NCBI RefSeq assembly: GCF_024763615.1
Contig: NC_077224.1
Span: 64,986,712 to 65,050,711 of the forward strand
Source: Phlebotomus papatasi
Taxonomy: Eukaryota > Arthropoda > Insecta > Diptera > Psychodidae
Direction of reading: 5' to 3'
DNA length: 64,000 bases
Positions 22,001-34,000 of this stretch are shown here, piece by piece; positions within the stretch are counted from its first letter, which is position 1; each line of letters opens with the position of its first letter. The notes below the pieces were generated by a model. It saw only the letters and a program-made list of their open reading frames with translations, was not told where the DNA came from and ran no database searches. The translations under genes and the position numbers were made by a program.

Positions 22001-25000
22001 GCTGAAAAAAAATTGGGTCATGGCGATGCGAGAGTTTTGTGTGGAAATTTTCCGTGAAATTATGAATCACCGAGAGAGAAATTTCACTAGAACACTGTGG
22101 CACAGAATCCAACTGCAATGGGAATTCTCTGTCGTGGGTAGAGATTTCTCAGAATATTAGAACACATTTTAAATGGAACATGGTACACAATTAAAGTGTC
22201 ATCGCAAGCGCATCTGTTGGTCGTTTATCGCGATAAGATATTCCATTCATATTCTTGCAGTTATCCCAGTGTATTTTGCTAATGAATTTAATAATTTTAT
22301 AAAACGTTTCTTAGTTTTTTTTTAGGAAAGGATCAAGTCAATAAACTTTAAACTTCAGCAAAATTTAAATTTTAGGCAAAGAGTAAAAAACTTGAGGAAG
22401 AAGTACGGTAAAGGTTTATATTTAAAAACGTAAATAAGAATGGCAAAAACAATTATATAAATCAGTTTGAGGAGTTTTTTCAAACCTTTTCTACATAAAA
22501 TCTTTATTAACATATAATTCAGTTTTCTTAGTATTCTTGAAGCCCTATGGTCAGTTTGGAAAATAAGAGGTAAGAGAAAAATAAAAAAGCACTTTGTGAG
22601 TACTCTTGCCTTCCGTTTACTAAACCTCCGTAAAGGCCTTTACACATCGGGAATCGGGAGCAATTTTCGTGAAAAATTACTTTTTTGAAGGAAATATTCT
22701 GCACTTTTGTAGGTAGAAACGTCAAAATTCTGTCAAACATGCAATCTTTGACAAAAATTTCCCCTAATGTGTAGAGGCCTTAACGGAGATATTGGTTTAA
22801 GAGTTTTCTAAGAATCCCTCACAAATTAATCCATCTTGAAACCTTATCGCAGGATTGTCGTTTTCAATCCTTATGTAGGAAGATATTTCGCTCATAAATT
22901 AACTGACTAATGGTTTTGAAAATTGAAGTTTAATCAGAACTTTACCATGCATTCTCATCCAAATAGGGCAATTATTTATTCATTTAGTCATTTAGAGATT
23001 CTTGGAAATCCGAACTAGCCTGATTCGTTTTCAACCGATAATTCATCGATAATTAATTTAATTTAATATGCTTTTATATGCTTTCTTATCAGAAATTTGA
23101 TTGTGTTCTCAAGTAGCAAAAAAAGTAGCGAAATATAAAATTCGTTATTCTAAATGTACCCGGTTCAAATAAGTCTGACCAATTTGAACGAAAATCAGTG
23201 AAGAACTTAAAGACTTGACCACTGATGAAGGCTTGGAGACTGAGCCGAAAGCTCTGGAAAAAGGTGATGCATTTTCCCTGAGTGATTTTCCACTTCTGAC
23301 GATTTCCGGACCCTCATTGATAAAACTAGTTTCACGTCGGTTTTTCTTTACAAAGAAGTAGTGGATAGTGTTCCTAAACAGCTGGGGTTGCTGAGGTGCT
23401 GGAATGAGATGGCGGAGAGTCGCCAGGACTGAAGGAGATTACTGCAAGAGGCCTGGTTCCATATAAGAAAGTTGCAACCACCTAAGAAAATTCTGGACGT
23501 CATGATATGTAGTAAAAATAACGTAATACTGCGCTAAGAGAGTAGCTCGACTTTAACCCTAAACCTACAAAGACCCGGTCAAATTGACCGGTTTAACCCT
23601 TTAACGACGAGACAGTTTTCGCGGATCGAAAATCAGCAATAAAAATGAAACCAATGAACAAAACGAGTAAAAGGTCCTATATCTGGCATTAGAAAAGCCA
23701 ACAGAGACTGATTTAGTATACTTTTTGTCTCTATGAACGATAGGGGCAAAGATAACCTAAAAATTTAAGTAATTTTTTTGACAATACTAATGAATGATAA
23801 TTGTCAAACTATTGAAAAATATTATGTTTGAGTATTGTAGTTTCTTTTCCCAAAACGGTTTTCCTTAAAAAAAATTGGAAGTATTAAAAATATTTAAAAT
23901 TAATTTTCATTATGAGAATTTAAAAATTCGTTATTTTTTAGCTCAAAAATTTACTATGTTGCAAATAACTTTAGATAGTCAGGAAAAATTATTTTCTTTA
24001 TGGGACACCGGTGTTCCAATCGTCCTTAAAGGGTTAAAATTACCACAAATTTAAACAGTATAATGTCACTATCAAACTTTATGAATTTCTTAAAATATGC
24101 ATGAAATATATTTTTCAGTGTTTAAATTTTAATTTTTTGCTCTTTTCCAAGACAAATTTGTTGAGTATCTTACCCTGCCGCAGTTTGTCATTTCACCGAA
24201 AAACGACCAAAAACGGTCGGTAGGTTTAGTGTTAAGACTACCCTATGTCATTTTAATGACGTGAAAATAACGTTTTTAAGATTTAATTTGTACGCTATAG
24301 TCAAATTTTTCTACTTGGGCAATTCGTATCTGTTTTTGGGCAAATTGTAAAGCAATCTATAAATCGATATTAATTGGTTATAATGGCTTCCATTATGGCT
24401 CTTCTTTTTTAAATATCATAAAAAAATAAATTTAGCTCAACCGAATTTGAAGAATAAGATATACATATGCAAAACGTTTGAGAAAGAAAGGGATATATAT
24501 TTTGATTTCGTGAAATTTTACCGATCTAAATGTGTGCTGGAGCCATAAAAAAATACAAAACGAAATTTTTTTTAAGAGAATTCTTAAACTCGTGAGTATA
24601 ATTACTTTCTCATTTCACTTCATTTAAAACGATTTATAATCGAAAGAATTAAAAGCACAACCGGTTTTAGGGTATGTCATCAATGTCAAGAGTTTAAGTA
24701 TTACGCAGATTGGACGTTTTTATAACGTTTTTGCTTTTATAAACAAAAGTTTATTTATAGTGCTGAAGTTACAAGTTTTATAGTTCATTGGGTTGTATCT
24801 AGAAAGATGTGAGAATTATCACGTGAGATATTTGCCTTAGAATACTTTTTTAAAAGGTATCAAAAAATGTTATTCGACTTGGTGTCTCATGAGTTGATAT
24901 AAAAAAGTTAATGAATTTAGCTATAATGATATGAATATATGAATGATAGGTTTTAATACTCTTTCAAATCTAATGGGATAATTTATAAAGTATACAATTC

Positions 25001-28000
25001 CGAATTTCATTATTTGGAAAATCATAAAATTTATATGACTTTTCCCAGTTCGAAACTCATCAATATCAATTCTCATGTTCAGCACATGAATCCATCTCAA
25101 GGAGTTATAAATCTTAAAAACGGTTATCGTAAATGTTCAAAAATAGGGTAGAGTCAGTACTTTTTCGCCAGTAAGCCCTTTTTCGCCACCTAAATTAAAA
25201 TCACATTTTAAAAAAATTATGAGTTCGTGGAACTACGAAATGAGTGTTATTTCGTGACCTCTAACCAAATGAATCAGAAAACCATATCAGATGCTCCACC
25301 GACTAGATTATTTGCAAGTTAATTAAAGAAATTGTCGACAAGGTGAACAGTCACCAAAAAAATATGGAGTTCTTAATATTCTTGTCAACGCTCAGACAAA
25401 TTGTCTTGCATTATTAGGTGAGATTCTTAACAATCTCACCTACTATAATCCTAACAAAATTTCATGTCGTCCGATCGACCTCAAACTTGGCCAAAATGTG
25501 TTTCGCCACTTCCTGATCACGAATATATATGTGGCTATTTTACGTTCCCGGCCGGCCGCTCTTTGGAGCTTAATAGCTCCTAAACTAAAAAAGATATCGA
25601 CTTGCGGTTTTCGGCAAAGGTTATATATCGGGTGAAAATTGCAACTTGGTGCATAGACCCCCCACCCCCCACCCCTCCTTCCGTCATTTTGAAGACCCCC
25701 CTTTTTTTGTTTTCTCAATAGCTCCGCCCCTATGGCATCGAGCGGGCTCAAATTTTAGTATGTTATAGCTGGGCCTTAGAGCTTTCCATCAATACCAAAC
25801 TTAAGGTCCCCCAACCCCCCTGACCCAAGCTATAAGGGTCCAAAAAAAATTTCTTAAAATGGCCATAACTCCTGTTCTAATTGTCAGAATTTAAAAGGTG
25901 AGGGCTTTTTGGAAAGCTCTCGTGAAATGCCACTGCCTCTTCTAACATCGCAAGTTCATAAAACCACCGCTAGGGGCGCTATTAATAAAAAGAAAATTTT
26001 TAAATCTTATAAGTTAAATAACTCAAAAATTCCATTGTGCATCGGGCTGAAATTTTAGTATGTTGTAGCCGTTGATTATACCTATCAAACAAAAAAAACC
26101 TTAAGTCGATCTAAAACCCCTGACCCGAGCTATAAGGGGTCAAAGTTCGAACATTGACCGGCCTCTATCTCCGGTTCTAACTAACATAGCGACCTAAATT
26201 TTACCTTTTTGGTTTCGTCTCGATGAGCACTTTCAGATGGAAGTTCAAAAAGTCACTACAGGTGGCGCTGTGATAGCGTCAAAATTCATCGAAATTCAAA
26301 GTCACTTTTCTCAAAAACGGCATTGTGCAAGTTAATGAAATTTTAGTATGTTGTAGTCCAGTCTAGGACGTTTCCAAAATGGTGCGTATGTGCGCTGTGG
26401 TTAAAACAGAACCGGAGATATGAGGGGTCAAAGTTCACAAAATTCAAAAAATCATATCTCCGGTTCTATGTGACCGATTTTGATGAATGAGGGCTTAAAC
26501 GAAAGATCTCACCAAATACTACAACTTTCTAAAATATTTGAACTTCGTGGGACCAACACCAGGGGCGCCACAGTCGAAAAACCAATTTCAATATCACATA
26601 ACCTCAATTATATCGACTGTCGCTGAACCGATTTTGATGATTACTTCAACATAATTGTAGAGGACATTTGTCTCTACATTTCGTCCATACATCATTTTCC
26701 GCTCAGACTACGCTATCACTCCGATTTTGCCGTTTAAGTGTGAAAAAATTGATTTTTCCCATAATAACGCTTTGAAATCACTCAGATGCGAATTTGACTG
26801 CCTCTACTCCACCAAGACACTTAAAATAGGGTTTTAAATGAAGAGTCTCACAAAATACAACAATTCTTTGATATAGTTGAAGTTCAACAAATGACTACTT
26901 GGGGCACTCTGGATGAAAAAACAAGTTAAGAAACAAAAAACCTCGATTATCTTGGCTTCTGAGTAATCGATGAGATCATGTTCTATAGGAAAATTATAGA
27001 GTACACTAACGGCCAAAACATTAAATACACCCCTCGTAAGCTTAAATACACGTGATTTGGACCGGGAAAACGCTGTAATATCCAGTTCTATTGACTGAAA
27101 TAGTTTCATATATAAACCTAAGAACAGTTTTAAACAACATTTGAGAAAATACATGAGCTACGAAATTTATAATTTGAGGATCAGTCAAAAATTAGCTTTT
27201 TGGAAAAAATGCAAAAGTAGCCCCACATTCTAAAACTGATCTAATCTTTTAATAATCATTTAATATAAGCTAAATACTATTAGTAAATATTGTTAAGAGT
27301 CAGAAAAATTGAAAATAATACCGAGGGAATATTTTTGGTACGGATTGTGGTCGGTTTCCGGTGTGATGTGTCCTGAAAGGGGTTTCTTTTTTGAATATTG
27401 AAATTTTCAGCCCAAATTCTACTTTTTCATATATTTTTTTATTATTTTTCCAATGACTATTTATTATTGTTGCAATTTCATTTCTTTTACTTCATTATTT
27501 TATTTAAAAAAACATGAATAAAATCATCAAATTCAGTTTTCCTCGAAGAATTTTCCTTTAGCTTTGATAAGCGCCTCACAAATTCGGGGCATCCTGTTGA
27601 TCTATTTCTACAAAATGTCTGAAGGAACTTTGCCCACACATCCTGAAGTGTTTCCACCAAGATTGGAACTGATGTCGGCGCCTTCTCTCGGTCTAGAAAA
27701 TTCATTCATTGCAATTCTCTTGGATTTTCTAGACCACAAGGTTAGAGATTAGGCGCGACATCAGTTCCAATCTTGGTGGAAACACTTCAGGATGTGTGGG
27801 CAAAGTTCCTTCAGACATTTTGTAGAAATAGATCAACAGGATGCCCTGAATTTGTGAGGCGCTTATCAAAGCTAAAGGAAAATTCTTCGAGGAAAACTGA
27901 ATTTGATGATTTTATTCATGTTTTTTTAAATAAAATAATGAAGTAAAAGAAATGAAATTGCAACAATAATAAATAGTCATTGGAAAAATAATAAAAAAAT

Positions 28001-31000
28001 ATATGAAAAAGTAGAATTTGGGCTGAAAATTTCAATATTCAAAAAAGAAACCCCTTTCAGGACACATCACACCGGAAACCGACCACAATCCGTACCAAAA
28101 ATATTCCCTCGGTATTATTTTCAATTTTTCTGACTCTTAACAATATTTACTAATAGTATTTAGCTTATATTAAATGATTATTAAAAGATTAGATCAGTTT
28201 TAGAATGTGGGGCTACTTTTGCATTTTTTCCAAAAAGCTAATTTTTGACTGATCCTCAAATTATAAATTTCGTAGCTCATGTATTTTCTCAAATGTTGTT
28301 TAAAACTGTTCTTAGGTTTATATATGAAACTATTTCAGTCAATAGAACTGGATATTACAGCGTTTTCCCGGTCCAAATCACGTGTATTTAAGCTTACGAG
28401 GGGTGTATTTAATGTTTTGGCCGTTAGTGTACATTCTGGTCTACATTTCACCTTCACCCATATATCACTTTTGTGCCAGTTCATCCCAATCCTTGATATT
28501 TTGGTTTAAATACAAAATTTGTATAATTTCACGAATTTGATTCAAGATAACTGAATGGCGACTCACAATTTCAGCTCTAAATCGAATTTGCATGCACTCC
28601 GAGTTAGCTCACGTTAAGAATCTCACCTACATAAGCCGGTTAGGATTATCTGTCCCTTTTATGTTTTTTCAGTACTGTATGCGATATTTTTTCACTGAAA
28701 GTCAATCCGTTATTAACTAAGCTTTGCTCTAATATCATTTTTTAATAATGTTTTCCAAAAAATAAAGAAATACGGATGTGGTGAAATAGGGCTTACTTTT
28801 TTCCGCTGTGTAAGTACTTTTCGCCACTCATTTTTCCAAGCATTTTACAAGTGGCGCTCCTCGCGGAATTTAGTTGAAACAGGCGTAATTTTCAATTGAT
28901 TATTGTCGCAAATAAAAAATGTGCAAAAAATCATTCGAAATACTCTAATAAGTGTATTATATCGGTGTTAAATAAGAAAAGTACTGTGCCGTGTACTTTT
29001 GGGGGTTTTCGAAAGCTGCTGTTTCTTAAAAATCAATTGAAAACAAGTGGCGAGAAAGTGCTTACACAGTGGCGAAAAAGTGTTTACAAGGTGGCGAAAA
29101 GTACTGAAACATGCATTGTTGCAGGAAATGTACTTTTTCAACCAGATACTCAAAAGTTCCCAGAAAGTCTCCTGGTTCAATAGACAGACAATGCTTCAAA
29201 GCACTTGTACACAAAATTTCATTTTATTTCGACAAAAAGTGTAAGAATTATAAAGATGTCAAACCTTAAGGTGGCGAAAAGTACTTACTCTACCCTACTT
29301 ATTAATAATCTTAGACTTTTCGGTTAAATTTAAAATGAATTTATGATCTTTTTTTGTACTAACCGGATTTTTTACTGAATAAAATTTAAGTTACGAACCG
29401 TTTTGAATTATTTACTGACCAAACTGTTTATTTCCTGAAAAGAAAATGTTTTTCTGTTAAGAAAAATCTTTAAAAAAAAATATTTCAAAAATCACTTAAC
29501 ACTATTTTTGTCAAAATTAATATTCATCAAACAGTTGGAATATTTGTATTCCGACAGTTATTGCTATAGCGTACATTACTAATGATTTATTCTCAGCAAG
29601 TAACTCTAGGACACCAAGGATGAGTCATTAAATGGAAGATAAACCGAATGCATTTGTTGACACTGCAGATAGTGCAGTCAGTGGCATAAAAGAATAAAGG
29701 AGTCAAGAAAGACATTAGCTCATTTCAACACTTTATACTTACAATTTATCAAAGTCGGCAAAAGTTTTTGCCGTTATGACTGCAAAATTATTCTTGGCCA
29801 GATTCAACTCCTTGATGTTCAAGTGCCTTTCAGGCACTCTCACATCCTCGTGACTGTCATCTGTGTCATCATCCAGATCTTCAATATCAAATATTAGATT
29901 GCCCTCAAGATTGAGCCTCTCCACGCGATTTAGTGCAGACAGAAGCTCCGAGGACACTTTGCGGAATTTGTTGTGGCTGAGATCTAGACTTTGGAGTTCC
30001 TTGAGATACTTGAACATCTTCTCATCCACATCCTCGAGGACATTGTTGGAAAGATTGAGATGTTTCAGTTTCGTGGGACTGCGGATAAAATCTTTAGGGA
30101 TTTCGGTTATTTGATTATTAGCCAAGGAGAATCTCTCGAGATTTTTGAAGAACTGCAGTGGCTCAGGTGTGAATATACTAATTTCATTGTCGTCAAAATC
30201 TAATCCAATCACACTAGCGTCTTCAGTCAATCTGAAATGAATGGTTACAATATGATATCACGCAGCTTTTATCAGCAACTGCTGTAGCGATAAGTATTTA
30301 ATTCTGATAGCAAATGCAATGAATCGATGTTGACTGTTCCAACGAATAGAGGAAGGTGAGGCAGTTTCATTGATATAAAATTCAATTTTGAATTTGATAT
30401 CCTGTTTGATACAGTTTAACAAGAGCTGTAACTACTTTTAAATATGGAGTAGTTTCAAGTATCCCTTGAGGACAATTTTGGAGGAAAATGCCCATGCTTC
30501 GTACGATCCCAAGCTGCGTAATGACTAAATTTTCCTATGTTTCTCAATAAATGTGACTCATCGAACCCATATTTTAAAAGCTAGAGGAACGTGCCCAATT
30601 TTTAAAATATATTGCGGAGTTACATTCATTGAGGAACACCGGGAAAATCTAGTCATTACGAATCTTAAGATCGTACGAAGCATGGCACTTTCCCCTACTT
30701 ATATTTAAAATAAATTATTTATTACCTGGGAATTGTGCTAAATAAATTTTCAACTTAGGCTTCCATTCAGAAAACGTGTCGTTCGTAAATCTACTAGGAA
30801 CTCGGATCTTGGTTTAATGAAAAAATTTAGGGAAACCCTGGGGCAAATATAACAAGCTGAAAATTTAAAGGTTTTATGTCTTCCGATACCTAATCTTCAT
30901 AAGAAATCTTCATGAGCAACAAATTTTCAACCTTTTGCTTGTTGTTTGTTTTAGGTTATTCTGAAGGGTTTCCGCTGTGGAAAATCTCGAAAATGACAAA

Positions 31001-34000
31001 TCGGCGTTAAAACTGCGGCTGAAATATGAACTAAAGACATTTATGGTGCCATTCTATTGAAAAATTAACATATTTTTTTAACACTTTACTCTTCTCAAAA
31101 GTTTCTGCATTATCGGCTATTTTCGTTTTGGTTTCTGTCTTGACTATTTTTTCCAGTTCTCGTCGTATTATTGTAAAGGTTCTAAAACCACTAATCAGTT
31201 GTGACAGAAACCATTACAAAAAAGTCGATTATCCCAGCGAGCACAGTTAGCAGAATAAAATAGGATTTTCAGCATTTTTTTGCTGAATCGGTCTGCTGGC
31301 CAATCAGCAGCTCTCGAACAAAAAGTGCTAAGCAAATACATAAAAATGGCACTGTTTAGCGCTCGCAGTGGATGATGGCAGAACTAAATACTGCCGGTAG
31401 ATGGCGCCAGGAAGCATTTAGCAGCAAATTTTCTTTCATTTTTTTTCTTTTTCTCTCAAAATGTCAAAATGGACTTGGAATTTCCCCTGAAATTATTTAT
31501 CAACTTAGGGGGTATTATAATCACGATTTTTATTACTTATATTATTATAGGAATTATGCTGCGGTATGCTGCCTATAGAGAATGGTCAAATAAGAGTATT
31601 AAACATACTCCCGACCAAAAATGTTGCATTTTTTAGTGAATTGCGTCATTATATTTTCCCGAGAAATAAAAATATTTTTTTCTGAGCAAATATTCAGTCG
31701 GGGGTTATAAAATTATTCATTATTTATGAAAAATATGTTTTTTCTTTTGCAAAAAGCATATTTTCCTCAATTTTCGCAATTAAATATTGGCATCTTTCCT
31801 GGAACAGCCATTGATGTATTATGCTCACAGTCGGTAACAACTATTGTAATTGATCTTGAAACAGGATTTTTCTACTTTTTTAACTTTTTTATGGTAAATA
31901 AAGTTGCAGATGCATTTAAAAAAATCCATTTAAAAGTTGTGACTCCCCCACTTAACTCTTTCGCCTCTTTTGGGACTCTGAGTACACAAAGCAGCATATG
32001 AATACTTTGTGGAAAACAATGTTTTTTTTAATTATTCAGAACTGATAAAAATCCTATTCTTGTGAATGATTACAAACTATAAGGATGTCTAAATGTAAAA
32101 TATTTTTTTGTAGGACCTCAATTAATTTCTGAGCAAAGATATTTTTGATTTAAAAAAAAAAGTGAAATTGGCTTACAGCATAATGCTGCGGTCCGGAAAG
32201 AGTTAATGAGTTCAATAATGCCTTTTAAAAATACTACAAAAAAAATTTCTATGGATACTACAAAATAAAATATACTTGTTTTATCACAATTTGAGTTGAA
32301 AAATTTACATAAAAGCGTTTTTGTTTGTTGCGGCAAATGCGGAAAATATATATTTTTTTATGTTATAAAATGTTTTATATTTTACAAGTGAAATAAATGT
32401 ATGATCCGTGCACGATGCATATGCATAATGTATATGCTGCACTTTTCTATTTATAAATTTTCGATCATAAATTTTCTAAAGCGCATTTTTACGCAAAAAA
32501 CTACTTTTATTATCGTGGTAAAATAACAAACCAACAATTATCGTTTTTTTTAATACTGTACGTATTCATTTTTAAATGAAAAATTTATTCAATTTGATGA
32601 TTCATTTTTTAAATTAAAATGATATGCATTTATATTTTTTAGAAGAGAGTTTTTAAATACCTTTAAAGTCAGGAAAATATGCTAATTTGTTGGAAATCAT
32701 TTCAAATAATTTTGAGTAGACTGTGTATACCATTAAATAAAAATTATAGAGGCTCTAAATTCTATATGTTCTTGATCTTCTTGGTATTTCCACGAGGTTC
32801 CGAAGTTTTTTCAATATTTCTCGAATTTAGAATTCATTAAATATCAAAATATCTTGAGAATTCCCAAGAATTTCTTGGGTTAATTTTCTAAAATCACAGC
32901 GGACAAGAATTCTTGGCAATGCAATTTTAATTTAGGTGTAGTATATTTTTTTTATAAATGAATTCACAATATTTTTTGATAAAATTAGCCAAAAAAAATA
33001 AATTTATTGGTTGGAAAAGGTTTAAGAATACATATTATTCAAAATATATTATAAATATGATTTTTTAAAATTTTTTGCTTTATTTTTTTAATGTCAAATG
33101 TGGTTATTGTAAGAATCATAAAATTGTAATAATGGAAAAGGTTAACCTTAGCTTCTACTCAACTCAGCAAAGACAAAAACCAAGTGCATTAAAGTATCTC
33201 ACTCGATTGGGGGAAAAGAATAACTTTGACTAATTGCCACTGCGATCGCTAGTGTAACTTCGAGGTCAGCAGAGCTCAGCTGAAAAAATATATGTTTTCA
33301 GCTGATTTGAAAAAGCTTAGCATTTGGTGCTCGCTGGGATGTAGAAGCACTTGAAAGCAGTATGGTGCTAAAAAAATATGTTCATTTTGCAAGTTCTCAA
33401 ATGTTTCTACATTATCGACTTCTCTTTGTATTGGTTGCTGTCTCGACTATTTTCCGAAGTCCTTGTCGTCTTCTTAAACCATCAAACATTCGCGACGGTC
33501 GTGACAGCAACCAAAACAAAGAAAATTCGATTATCTAGAAGCACCTGAGAAGAGAACAGTAAAGTGATAAAAGAAACATATTAATTTTTCATTGGATTAC
33601 TACCATTATTCAATTTATTTCTTGTCCGTTCAGTTTTTCTACCTTTTATAAACCATTGAGGAGACTTTTCTCGCTAAAAGCAACCTTTAGAATTTAACTC
33701 AAAAAGTACATTTCTCGTTCCGAAGGAGAAAAATATTCTGGGACAATTTGGAGAAGAATAGATGCCCTATAAAAATCAATTGGATGTTTCTTTTATTATT
33801 TACAAGTTCCATGTTATAAGTTATAATCTTATAATGCGAATAAAAAGCTTCATAAATTGACCCATGCCCGTCAGTACTATCTTTAGCATTTTTAATAATT
33901 TCTGAAGAATCAATTTTAAGTAAATGGATCGAAAATCAAAATTACAATTTAGATAAGGAAAAAGGATTCAGCAGAAGTCTAAAGGTAATTAGGGTTTTTC

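Larger units (their letters stand above)
25415..28629. mobile_element. Inner element, TAGGTGAGATTCTTAAC termini
   Basis: TAGGTGAGATTCTTAAC at 25415-25431 has its exact 17-bp complement at 28613-28629. The interior begins with GC-richer sequence (CGGCCGGCCGC near 25550) unlike the surroundings. It includes the 290-bp diverged tandem units and the Tc1 foldback. Confidence 0.6.
25144..29297. mobile_element. 4.15-kb inverted-repeat composite element
   Basis: The left end TAGGGTAGAGTCAGTACTTT pairs with the complement of AAGTACTTACTCTACCCTA at the right, about 25 bp with one mismatch and one indel. TA borders both ends. Sub-terminal GTGGCGAAAAGTAC motifs recur on both strands (25160-25190, 28790-28835, 29045-29105). 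It contains a second inverted-repeat element and a Tc1 foldback, and no transposase of its own. It lies in the 10.6-kb LRR gene intron. Confidence 0.7.

Noticed and set aside
21864..22160. Slightly GC-richer patch with overlapping frames on both strands
   Set aside because: Neither frame shows a domain, splice context or repeat partner; composition alone is not enough to call a gene.
26834..28509. Two frames on opposite strands encoding the same first 50 residues
   Set aside because: They lie in the arms of the Tc1 foldback, outside the transposase frame; identity comes from the palindrome, not from a duplicated gene.
31726..32001. 91-codon frame inside the CCCAGCGAGCAC element as a transposase
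   Set aside because: No DDE spacing, zinc finger or other transposase hallmark; AT-rich composition makes such frames likely by chance.
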